Origin: a virus
DNA length: 35,336 nucleotides
Reading direction: 5' to 3' (one strand)
IMG/VR virus record: IMGVR_UViG_3300020463_000055
Coordinates: 1-35,336 of that record
In this document: positions 8,786 to 15,565 of the stretch, piece after piece
Layout: every line of letters begins with the position of its first letter
Position numbering within the stretch: the first letter of the stretch is position 1
Notes under the pieces: generated by a model
Seen by the model: only the letters and a program-made list of their open reading frames with translations
Databases searched by the model: none
What the model was told of the DNA's origin: nothing
Translations under genes and position numbers: made by a program

Positions 8786-9334
8786 ATGACCGGTCCAGTA
8801 TCTATAAAGCAGCAGCCTCCAGGCGCGGTACCAAATTCTAGAGCTGGACTCGGTTATGGTCAACTTGAACCAAGACATCACCTCTCACGTCAAAGTCAAG
8901 GATCTTACCCATATGATGACGAAGATGAGCATGATGACATTGATATATCAGATATCGACATAGAAACCCAAAAAAAATTAAGAAAAGTTATCAATGGATA
9001 TCTAGCGAATGATTTTCTAGATGTTAAAGGTACTGATCCATTTTATTATGCTGCTGGAAACACCAAGCTCGGAGAAGCGGTTGGCACATCTATAAGTCCA
9101 ATGCCAGGGATGTATAAAAAAAGGATTCAAGTTGGCGGAGGAGCAAATACTCCAAAAGCAATTACACCTGGCAGTTTACAGCAGACAGGCAGTACGATAG
9201 GATATAGCCATCCGCATAAAGATATCAATCAGGATATAAATGTGCTCCAGTTGGATTCGGAAAATGAACTCGATGAACTTCCGATTCAAAAGGTAAGGAT
9301 GATGATAAGAAAGATTTTAGAAAAAGAAAGTTAA
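8786..9334 (+). CDS. Hypothetical head-module protein (182 aa)
   Basis: The gene starts 6 bases after the previous stop with no evident Shine-Dalgarno sequence, so translation probably depends on coupling. The N-terminus is Pro/Gly/Gln-rich, followed by an acidic patch (DDEDEHDDIDISDIDIE, about residues 44-60), then DPFYYAAGNTKLG near residue 84 and a Gly/Thr/Pro-rich region. The C-terminus is a short basic helix VRMMIRKILEKES, similar in style to the helices of the two small proteins at 7577 and 8011. The function is unknown; a head or core component is inferred from location. Confidence 0.7.
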   Translation: MTGPVSIKQQPPGAVPNSRAGLGYGQLEPRHHLSRQSQGSYPYDDEDEHDDIDISDIDIETQKKLRKVINGYLANDFLDVKGTDPFYYAAGNTKLGEAVGTSISPMPGMYKKRIQVGGGANTPKAITPGSLQQTGSTIGYSHPHKDINQDINVLQLDSENELDELPIQKVRMMIRKILEKES

Positions 9335-9338
9335 TTTT

Positions 9339-9346
9339 TTTAAATA
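9339..9346 (+). promoter_or_regulatory. Candidate T4-type late promoter before the scaffold gene
   Basis: TTTAAATA matches the T4 late promoter element TATAAATA at 7 of 8 positions and lies in the 83-base gap upstream of the scaffold/capsid pair. The region is so AT-rich that a chance match is quite possible, and late-factor genes are not in the window. Confidence 0.3.
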
Positions 9347-9357
9347 AAATAATTGAG

Positions 9358-9397
9358 AAATGGTAAGTTTTGTTTTTTTAGATGATATTTACCATTT
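9358..9397 (+). promoter_or_regulatory. Inverted repeat in the scaffold gene leader
   Basis: Perfect 9-bp arms AAATGGTAA (9358-9366) and TTACCATTT (9389-9397) are separated by a 22-base T-rich loop and lie about 20 bases before the scaffold start. There is no T-run after the hairpin, so it does not look like a terminator. It could be a leader hairpin or a protein-binding site. Confidence 0.45.
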
Positions 9398-9417
9398 AGT
9401 AGAACATAGGTGGTATT

Positions 9418-11034
9418 ATGTCAAATAATTTATATGCCGAAGCTATTGCCGAAGCTAAACAGCTAAGAGAAATGGCAGAGCAAAACGCAAAAAACAAAAT
9501 AATAGAGGCAGTTACCCCAAGAATTAAGGCTCTTATAGAGGCTCAAATCATGGGCGAACAGGATGAACCTTCGGATGATGACGTCACAGGTGTTGACATC
9601 GCGATGATGTCTGATGAGATGGAACCTGAAGAAGATTCTCTTGAGTTGCCTACCGATGAACTTATACAACCTGATGAACTCAAAAGCGAGACGGAATCTG
9701 AAAATACGTCCGTAGTAGTTAATGCATCAGGCGATGTTAACATATCCGTTGCTGAAGGTCGCGGCAGAAACCGCGGATTGAGCAAAAATACTCGTTCAAC
9801 CACGCTGTCTGGCAAAGTAAATCTTGCAGAAAATATAAATTCGGTAAGACGTCGGGCGAAAAGGATGGATGCTATGCTTCAAGGCCTCCAGTTCAATAAG
9901 CTAAACGAAACGCAACGGAAACTGATAAAGAAAGCTTATCAGGAATTGCTTTCTGAGGCTTTGTTGATGAAGAGGCTGCTCCTAAAGGAGGGAGCAGAAG
10001 ACCAATTGACTACTTCTTATAAACAAATGATAAAGGAGATTAAGAACATGACAAGAAGAAGCAGTACCATCTTCCGCCGACTATTTGAAATTGATGAGAT
10101 GGCAGATGAGATGGACAAAGACGAAATGGACATGGCTGATGAAGCTATGCATGAAGAAGATGAAGAGGGTGGAGAAGGCGGAGGCGACGTCGATGTTGAT
10201 GCTGCCAGCTCTGCTCTTGAAGACCTAGGTTCAGCATTAGGGCTTGACGTTGAAATCGAAGAAGGTGGAGACGATGAGGGCGATGATGATGAAGAAGAAA
10301 TCGACCTAGGTGAATATGACGAAATGGACATGGCCGACGAAGAAGACGAAATGCGTGAGGCTGATGAAGAAGACGAAGAGGACGAGATGCGCGAAGGCGA
10401 TGAAGAAGACGAAGATGAGATGAAAGAGACTCAGGTCTACGAAATCGATGAGGGTATCCTCCGACGCGAAATTAAGAGGCTTCGACGTCTTCGTGAAGCT
10501 GAGGGTGTAGACGCTTCCGTACTTGATGATTTTGGCGGTGGTGATGATGAGGGTGATATGTTCGTCGATGTTGACGAAGATGATCTTCTCAATGCACTTT
10601 CTGACGAGCTTGGAACAGTTCCTTCGATTGCCCGTGAATCAAGAGACCGAAGAGCTACTCGTCGATCAAGCGTCCAGAACATAAAATTACAAAACGAGAA
10701 TAGAAAGTTGAAGAAGCAGCTTTCTGAGATGAACCTTTTTAACGCAAAGCTTTTATATGTGAATAAGTTGATGCAGAATCGTAATGTGACACAAAAGCAG
10801 CAGCGTGCCATTGTCGAGGCTCTTGATAATGCCAAGACTATTAGAGAAGCTAAGTTCCTCTACCAAGGACTTGCTAAGTCTCTAGTTAAGCGTACTACTC
10901 GTACTATGAACGAGTCAGCAAACAGTCGTAAATTGCTTTCTTCAGCAAGCAAGTCTACTCGAAGTGGTTCTGCCGCTATCAATGAGGATACAGTAGCTGC
11001 AAGATGGGCAACATTGGCTGGCATTAGAAAATAA
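9418..11034 (+). CDS. 22: Prohead core scaffolding protein (gp22-like, enlarged and very acidic)
   Basis: This 538-aa protein lies immediately before the capsid gene, as gp22 does in T4 (269 aa). The N-terminus is helical, with (I/L)xE sites (IIE at 28-30, LIE at 39-41). Two Asp/Glu/Met/Gly-rich stretches follow (about residues 225-340), including repeated DEMDMADE-like units. The C-terminal third has a coiled coil and the stretch LSEMNLFNAKLLYVNKLMQN (about residues 436-455), typical of T4-like scaffolds. It ends in RWATLAGIRK. Such proteins form the temporary core around which gp23 polymerises and are then degraded by the gp21 protease. TAGGTGG precedes the ATG. Confidence 0.88.
   Translation: MSNNLYAEAIAEAKQLREMAEQNAKNKIIEAVTPRIKALIEAQIMGEQDEPSDDDVTGVDIAMMSDEMEPEEDSLELPTDELIQPDELKSETESENTSVVVNASGDVNISVAEGRGRNRGLSKNTRSTTLSGKVNLAENINSVRRRAKRMDAMLQGLQFNKLNETQRKLIKKAYQELLSEALLMKRLLLKEGAEDQLTTSYKQMIKEIKNMTRRSSTIFRRLFEIDEMADEMDKDEMDMADEAMHEEDEEGGEGGGDVDVDAASSALEDLGSALGLDVEIEEGGDDEGDDDEEEIDLGEYDEMDMADEEDEMREADEEDEEDEMREGDEEDEDEMKETQVYEIDEGILRREIKRLRRLREAEGVDASVLDDFGGGDDEGDMFVDVDEDDLLNALSDELGTVPSIARESRDRRATRRSSVQNIKLQNENRKLKKQLSEMNLFNAKLLYVNKLMQNRNVTQKQQRAIVEALDNAKTIREAKFLYQGLAKSLVKRTTRTMNESANSRKLLSSASKSTRSGSAAINEDTVAARWATLAGIRK
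10090..10430 (+). repeat. Degenerate acidic repeats inside the scaffold gene
   Basis: The DNA repeats units of the form GACGAAATGGACATGGC followed by GA(T/C)GAAG (near 10117 and 10318) and shorter GATGAAGAAGACGA units between 10360 and 10425. These encode DEMDMADE and DEEDE runs. This is a low-complexity tract likely to change length by slippage. Confidence 0.7.
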
Positions 11035-11063
11035 TCAACTAATTTATATTAAGGAGAAAACAA

Positions 11064-13034
11064 ATGAGTTTTTCATTAAATCAGTTGACGGAAGGTATCA
11101 AGGCACGTAATGTTGGCCAGGGTAACCGTCGACTGTTAGAAAAGTGGGGCCGAACAGGTCTCCTTCGTGGCCTTGATGGTGTTGGTCGCGAAAACATGGC
11201 CACCCTCCTGGAAAACCAGGCTGGGCAGGTTCTTCGAGAGGCTTCAACTCTCGGTGGTGATGGTGGCGGATCTGATATCCGTGGTTTCACCAATATTGCA
11301 TTCCCAATCGTTCGTCGTGTATTCGGCGGATTGATTGCTAACGAGCTTGTGTCAATCCAGCCGATGAGCCTTCCTTCTGGACTGCTCTTCTACCTCGATT
11401 ACACATACGGTACCAACGTCGGTGGTGACATTGGAACAACCGAAGCTGCATACAAGAAGGGCGACTCTATCTATGGTCAGCCTGTTAACCCAGGTAAGAA
11501 CGGTGGCGCTGACGCTGTTGGCGGTCCTTACGACTTGGTTGGTGCTGGTTACACAAAGAGCCGTGTTGAGAAAGAAGCAGTTCAGCTTCCAGAAACAGCC
11601 CTTAATGCTGGGGACAATACTCAAACTGCAGCTGCATTACTTAAGCTTGGCGCTTTTGGTTCTGACAATGCTTGGGCAGGTAAGGCTACCGGTGGTAACA
11701 AGCCAGCTCTTTTGACTGCAGCTGGCCAGGACTTACGTCTTCTCGACTTTGATCCACAGCTTGTTGCTGAGATTGAAGCCGGCGAAGAGTATGCTGCTCT
11801 TTTTATCCCATGGTCAACAGAGAACTTTCCTAGTTTTGACGCACGACAGGTTAAAGAGATTACCATTAACTCAACCCAAATCACGGGTCTAGGTCCTGTA
11901 CCGTCAAAGGTCCAGGCTGGAGATGCTGTTGCTAACGTCAAGCGCTTAAACAGGATTGTCAAGTCAGAAGCTAACGCAGCTCCTTTTAGCGCTAAGACAA
12001 GGGCACCTGAAGTTGATGGTACTGCTGGTCCTATCAGCATGGCAACCACTGCAGCTACTCACTTCCTGCTTATGATCGTTAAGGTCAACGGAACTGTTGC
12101 CGATAACCAGCTCTCTGATGCTGATACAAAAGCATCTAAATCTGTTATTGACGTCAGCGGCGTTAAGCCAGCAGGAACAAGTGCTGAGGACCTTTCAACA
12201 GTTGTTTCACCAGCTTTTGAGTCAGACTTCGCAGTTGATGAGGGCGATATTCCAGAGATTGACATCAAGATTGAGTCAGTATCTGTTGTTGCTCAGACCC
12301 GTAAACTGCGCGCTAAGTGGTCACCAGAACTCGCACAGGACTTGAATGCATATCACAGCCTTGACGCTGAGGTAGAGCTTACTCAGATTCTTTCTGAGCA
12401 GGTTGCACTCGAGATTGACCGTGAGATTCTTGGAGACCTTCTTGGAGAAGCTGGTGCTGCTAACTTCTTCTGGTCACGCTCACCAGGGAACTTTGTTAAC
12501 AAGCGCACAGGCATTGCAGTTTCACGAGCTACTTCACTCCGCCCAGGACCAGCTTTCACTGGTACAGTTCGCGAGTGGTATGAGACTCTTGTTGAGACCA
12601 TCATCGATGTTTCCAATGAGATTCACAGAAAGACACTTCGTGGCTCTGGTAACTTTATGGTTGTTAGCCCTGAGGTTGCTACCATTCTTGAAGCTAGCGT
12701 TCTTTACAAGCCAGCTCTCACCCTTGATGGTGACGGCCAGGTTGGAATGCCAATGGCTCTTGGAGCTGAGAAGGTTGGTACCCTTTCAAGCCGTTTCACG
12801 GTTTACAAGGACCCATACTTCCCACGTAACAAGATCCTTGTTGGATTCAAGGGCAGCAGCTACTTAGAGACCGGATATGTTTACGCTCCGTACGTACCAT
12901 TGATCGTCACACCAACAATCTTCGCGCCAGAGGACTTCACCCCACGTAAGGGTGTCATGACTCGATACGGTAAGAAGATGGTTCGTTCTGACTTCTACGG
13001 TACTGTTACATGCTTGGACATGGACATTATCTAA
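11064..13034 (+). CDS. 23: Major capsid protein (gp23-like)
   Basis: This 656-aa protein has an excellent AAGGAG site. The N-terminal part is the T4-type cleavable region: LLENQAGQVLREAS holds L57-R58-E59, a good gp21 cut site placed like the IAE site at residue 65 of T4 gp23. The core follows (IRGFTNIAFPIVRRVFGGLIANELVSIQPM), and the C-terminal half has FMVVSPEVATILEAS and LETGYVYAPYVPLIVTPT. T4 gp23 is 521 aa. The surplus is mostly in the middle (about residues 150-390), where T4 has its surface insertion domain. Codons are markedly more GC-ending than in neighbouring minor genes, fitting very high expression. No separate gp24 vertex paralogue is seen in the window. A strong terminator follows. 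Confidence 0.96.
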   Translation: MSFSLNQLTEGIKARNVGQGNRRLLEKWGRTGLLRGLDGVGRENMATLLENQAGQVLREASTLGGDGGGSDIRGFTNIAFPIVRRVFGGLIANELVSIQPMSLPSGLLFYLDYTYGTNVGGDIGTTEAAYKKGDSIYGQPVNPGKNGGADAVGGPYDLVGAGYTKSRVEKEAVQLPETALNAGDNTQTAAALLKLGAFGSDNAWAGKATGGNKPALLTAAGQDLRLLDFDPQLVAEIEAGEEYAALFIPWSTENFPSFDARQVKEITINSTQITGLGPVPSKVQAGDAVANVKRLNRIVKSEANAAPFSAKTRAPEVDGTAGPISMATTAATHFLLMIVKVNGTVADNQLSDADTKASKSVIDVSGVKPAGTSAEDLSTVVSPAFESDFAVDEGDIPEIDIKIESVSVVAQTRKLRAKWSPELAQDLNAYHSLDAEVELTQILSEQVALEIDREILGDLLGEAGAANFFWSRSPGNFVNKRTGIAVSRATSLRPGPAFTGTVREWYETLVETIIDVSNEIHRKTLRGSGNFMVVSPEVATILEASVLYKPALTLDGDGQVGMPMALGAEKVGTLSSRFTVYKDPYFPRNKILVGFKGSSYLETGYVYAPYVPLIVTPTIFAPEDFTPRKGVMTRYGKKMVRSDFYGTVTCLDMDII

Positions 13035-13057
13035 TAGAGTTATAACACTCTAAGATT

Positions 13058-13088
13058 AAAGGGAGGCTTCTGGCCTCCCTTTTTTTTT
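13058..13088 (+). terminator. Rho-independent terminator after the capsid gene
   Basis: The perfect GC-rich stem GGGAGGC (13061-13067) / GCCTCCC (13073-13079) has a 5-base loop TTCTG. It is extended by A-T pairs at the base and followed by nine consecutive Ts (13080-13088). It would separate the scaffold/capsid transcript from the kinase-like gene. Confidence 0.93.
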
Positions 13089-13146
13089 ACTTTATTGGTT
13101 TTCTAATATATTTATTAAACGATCTAGTCAATTTTGTGGAGGACAA

Positions 13147-14709
13147 ATGAAACTCACTGAACTTTACGGTTATAAACCAAGAAAGAAGAAATTAAAAGAA
13201 AACAAAAAGCGACCTAGCTTAGTTAACTTGCTGTTCGAGGACGAAGCTTTAACAAAACAAGTCAAAGCTGTTGATGCTAAGCCGATTACGCTTGTTGTTC
13301 TTTATGGTCCTCCTGCTGCTGGTAAAGGAGCTGCTAAGAAAGCTATTGGTGACTTTATTGGAGCCAATGATGAACAAAATTTCAAAGATTATCTTAAAGG
13401 TTTAGAAGACAAAGGTGCATCACAGTTTCAAGAAGAAGATGAAGCAATGACTAGCGTTACTAGTAAGGCTTTAGCTCCGGCTGTCTTTAATGAGATCGAA
13501 GCAAGAGTTGATAAAGGGGAGTCTTTCGAAGATATTATCGATGATTATTTTCATGTCAACGAAAAGGGAGTTAAGTTTGAACTTAGCTCTATTCTCTCTA
13601 AGTCAGCTTTTGAGAAGATTAAAGATGGCGGAGGCTCAGATGAATTTGCTAAGTTCCCAAACACAAAAGCTTTCTTCACGCAAGCTCGTGGATTCTCAAA
13701 GACTATTAAAGGTTTAAGCGATGATATTAATAAGATGCTTGGGCCAGGTGATGGCAACCCAACCTTAGGTTTAAGGGCTGGTGCTGCTGCTCGTTACCTT
13801 GGAGATATCAAGAAAGAAATGAAGTCGTTAATGTCTGATGTTAAAGAAGTTGGATCAACTGCTTACGCTAGCGTATATCTAGCAGACCAAGCTGGAGAAT
13901 CCACAGCGAATACTGACAGAATATCTCAACTAGGACAACTGAAAGGCGATGAAGAATTTGCCGGCTTAAAGATTATCGGTATTTATATCCATCAGCCAGC
14001 TGACAGAACTCGTATAGCAAATCTTCACAGAGCTTCAACAGGCGGTCGTCGAGTAGCACAGTCAGAAGTTGATAGAATTTTTGCTGCTAGCCCAGAGGTT
14101 GATGAGGACGGTAATATTACCAAAAAAGGTCCGGCGATTGAAGCTATGGAATCAGCTGGTTTTGATCAAATCCACTTATACTATCCACCTAATCCGTTTG
14201 ATCCTGAGGGCGTTGAGATTGATGGACAAAAAATCGGTAACGCAATCTGTGAACCTTTAGGAACCGGTAAGGGCCACTTAGATATTGAAGGTTGCGAAGA
14301 AGAAGGCGAAGGCCCAAAGACAGGAGCACGTTCTTTGAAAGGTATGGAAAAATATGCTGCAAAGAGTGCAAAACTAGACTCTGAAAAAGTAGAAGATGCT
14401 GGCGGTGGATTACCTAAGGATTTAAGCAATGAAGAAAAAGAAAAAGTCATTGCAGCTTTTGAAAAGATGAAATTCACTGGAGTAACTGTTGCCGATTTAG
14501 ATAAATACCTTTCTAATGTTCACCCTCCCCAAGTGCGTGATGGTGGTGAGCATGGCAAAGTTCCTTGGGCCGGCGATTTATTTCTTACGAAAGGTAGAGA
14601 TCCTACTGAAAAAGTTACCATTAAAGATGAGTCTGTCAGGACTCGCAAGACAAAGGGTGATCTACTCCGTGAACGTTGGTTGAAGAACGCTGGTCTATTA
14701 AACGATTAA
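13147..14709 (+). CDS. P-loop kinase-like protein (zeta-toxin/PNK-like fold?) with prohead-type leader and scaffold-like tail (520 aa)
   Basis: A strong GTGGAGGA site precedes the ATG. Residues 49-61 (LVVLYGPPAAGKG) are a clear Walker A with Lys60. The stretch YIHQPADRTRIANLHRASTGGRRVAQSEVDRIF (in two pieces, about 280-294 and 295-312) resembles the arginine-rich lid of zeta-toxin/polynucleotide-kinase-like enzymes, where GRxVP-type motifs contact phosphate. The substrate cannot be told. The first 45 residues are basic, then SLVNLLFEDEA, with LFE (29-31) as a gp21-type cleavage site. The last residues (RERWLKNAGLLND, R510-W511) resemble the scaffold C-terminus. A long linker with a Glu/Gly-rich patch (about 380-390) separates the kinase-like part from the tail. 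Standing between capsid and neck genes, it is probably a virion-associated enzyme, possibly packaged; this is inference. Confidence 0.75.
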   Translation: MKLTELYGYKPRKKKLKENKKRPSLVNLLFEDEALTKQVKAVDAKPITLVVLYGPPAAGKGAAKKAIGDFIGANDEQNFKDYLKGLEDKGASQFQEEDEAMTSVTSKALAPAVFNEIEARVDKGESFEDIIDDYFHVNEKGVKFELSSILSKSAFEKIKDGGGSDEFAKFPNTKAFFTQARGFSKTIKGLSDDINKMLGPGDGNPTLGLRAGAAARYLGDIKKEMKSLMSDVKEVGSTAYASVYLADQAGESTANTDRISQLGQLKGDEEFAGLKIIGIYIHQPADRTRIANLHRASTGGRRVAQSEVDRIFAASPEVDEDGNITKKGPAIEAMESAGFDQIHLYYPPNPFDPEGVEIDGQKIGNAICEPLGTGKGHLDIEGCEEEGEGPKTGARSLKGMEKYAAKSAKLDSEKVEDAGGGLPKDLSNEEKEKVIAAFEKMKFTGVTVADLDKYLSNVHPPQVRDGGEHGKVPWAGDLFLTKGRDPTEKVTIKDESVRTRKTKGDLLRERWLKNAGLLND

Positions 14710-14767
14710 CACATATTTGATTACTATTATACTTCTAATCATAACGTCATAAGAGGAGTGTTTTAAT

Positions 14768-15058
14768 ATGACTACTACAAAGACAAAGAAGACAGCGGGG
14801 GCATCAAAGCCGGCTGCGCCAAAACCAGCTGCTAAACCAGCTCCAGCAAAGAACGCTGAATTAGATAAGTTGACAAAGAGGGTAGCTCAGCTTGAAAAGC
14901 AGGTTGCATCTCTAGAATCAGCCCCAGCACCAGCAGATACAGGTTTAAGAGCAGAGTTAACTAGCTTACGTGAACAATTCCACAAATTTGCTACAATCTT
15001 GCATGAGCAATCTGACCAAAGAGTGATTTCTAAATTAATCGGCCGTCTTTTCGGATAG
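14768..15058 (+). CDS. Small Ala/Pro/Lys-rich coiled-coil protein (96 aa)
   Basis: An AGAGGAG site lies about 10 bases before the ATG. Residues 1-30 are a Lys/Ala/Pro-rich flexible arm with repeated KPA units. Residues 31-52 (LDKLTKRVAQLEKQVASLE) form a heptad coiled coil, followed by an APAPAD linker and a second helix to the end. This is the architecture of small oligomeric linker or head-fibre proteins, but no family is recognised. It lies between the kinase-like and the beta-rich virion genes. Confidence 0.7.
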   Translation: MTTTKTKKTAGASKPAAPKPAAKPAPAKNAELDKLTKRVAQLEKQVASLESAPAPADTGLRAELTSLREQFHKFATILHEQSDQRVISKLIGRLFG

Positions 15059-15083
15059 TTTTTTTGTAAATTCAATCTTTCTC

Positions 15084-15139
15084 TATAATTATTATTAGGC
15101 CCGTACCATTTTGATCAGTCGACCCTGCCGGCGGTGCGG
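15084..15139 (+). promoter_or_regulatory. Candidate late promoter and GC-rich structured leader
   Basis: TATAATTATTATT (15084-15096) matches the extended T4 late promoter consensus TATAAATACTATT at 11 of 13 positions. Just downstream is an island of high GC in an AT-rich genome. CCGTACC (15101-15107) can pair with GGTGCGG (15133-15139) with one G-U pair. The leader ends before an AAGGAG site and the ATG at 15168. The pairing and the promoter are both proposals from inspection. Confidence 0.38.
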
Positions 15140-15167
15140 AATCTTGCAGACAAAAAGGAGAAAGATC

Positions 15168-15548
15168 ATGCCAAACGTAACTTATAGCGGTACCCAGGGT
15201 ATCGTTCAATCTACAGGTACTGGCGGTTTTACCGTTCAGGGAGTCGGAATCGCACTTGATTCTGAAGATGTGTCCTCAACAGCAGGCGGTGCAATATCAT
15301 CCGTAGGAGTAACTAGGTTGGTTTCGACCGGTGCTCATACCATGACAGTTGCTAATCCAGTTAACGTCGCTGGTGCTGCAGGCCAGATGAAGCTTATCGT
15401 TCGAGGAGCTGGGGGTCACGAGATAACGATCAGGTCAGCTTTAACGGCCGATTTGATTGGAGACAACCTCAAGGCAGCAAATGATTATGCTTTGTTGATG
15501 TGGACAGGTAGCGACTGGATTTGCGTTGCAGAATTAACATCGGCTTAA
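15168..15548 (+). CDS. Beta-rich virion protein, probable decoration protein (126 aa)
   Basis: I choose the ATG at 15168, which has AAGGAG about 9 bases upstream. The open frame continues upstream to a TTG at 15111, but those extra residues are Arg/Cys-rich and unlike the rest. The protein is Gly/Ala/Val/Thr-rich and beta-predicted, ending in the pattern ALLMWTGSDWICVAEL. The same end pattern (LTLLWLGTQWADLI) closes the next gene, so the two share a C-terminal module. The likely strong upstream region and GC-ending codons point to an abundant structural protein, perhaps a capsid decoration protein. The assignment is by composition and context. Confidence 0.72.
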   Translation: MPNVTYSGTQGIVQSTGTGGFTVQGVGIALDSEDVSSTAGGAISSVGVTRLVSTGAHTMTVANPVNVAGAAGQMKLIVRGAGGHEITIRSALTADLIGDNLKAANDYALLMWTGSDWICVAELTSA

Positions 15549-15565
15549 TAGGAGGTAAAGATTAA

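Noticed and set aside
9463-10835. Several minus-strand ORFs in the scaffold gene
   Set aside because: They are antisense images of acidic GAT/GAA codons, giving Ser/Ile/Phe-rich proteins with no motifs.
12403-12867. Plus-strand 154-aa ORF in a second frame of the capsid gene
   Set aside because: It overlaps the most conserved part of gp23, and its Leu/Arg/His-rich composition is typical of an out-of-frame shadow.
13147-14709. Reading the P-loop gene as a toxin-antitoxin zeta toxin
   Set aside because: There is no adjacent epsilon-type antitoxin, and the location in a structural operon with scaffold-like ends favours a virion-associated role; only a fold resemblance is claimed.
15111-15167. 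N-terminal extension of the 126-aa virion protein from TTG
   Set aside because: The ATG at 15168 has a strong AAGGAG site, and the extra residues (Arg/Cys-rich) are unlike the mature protein and fall in the GC-rich leader.
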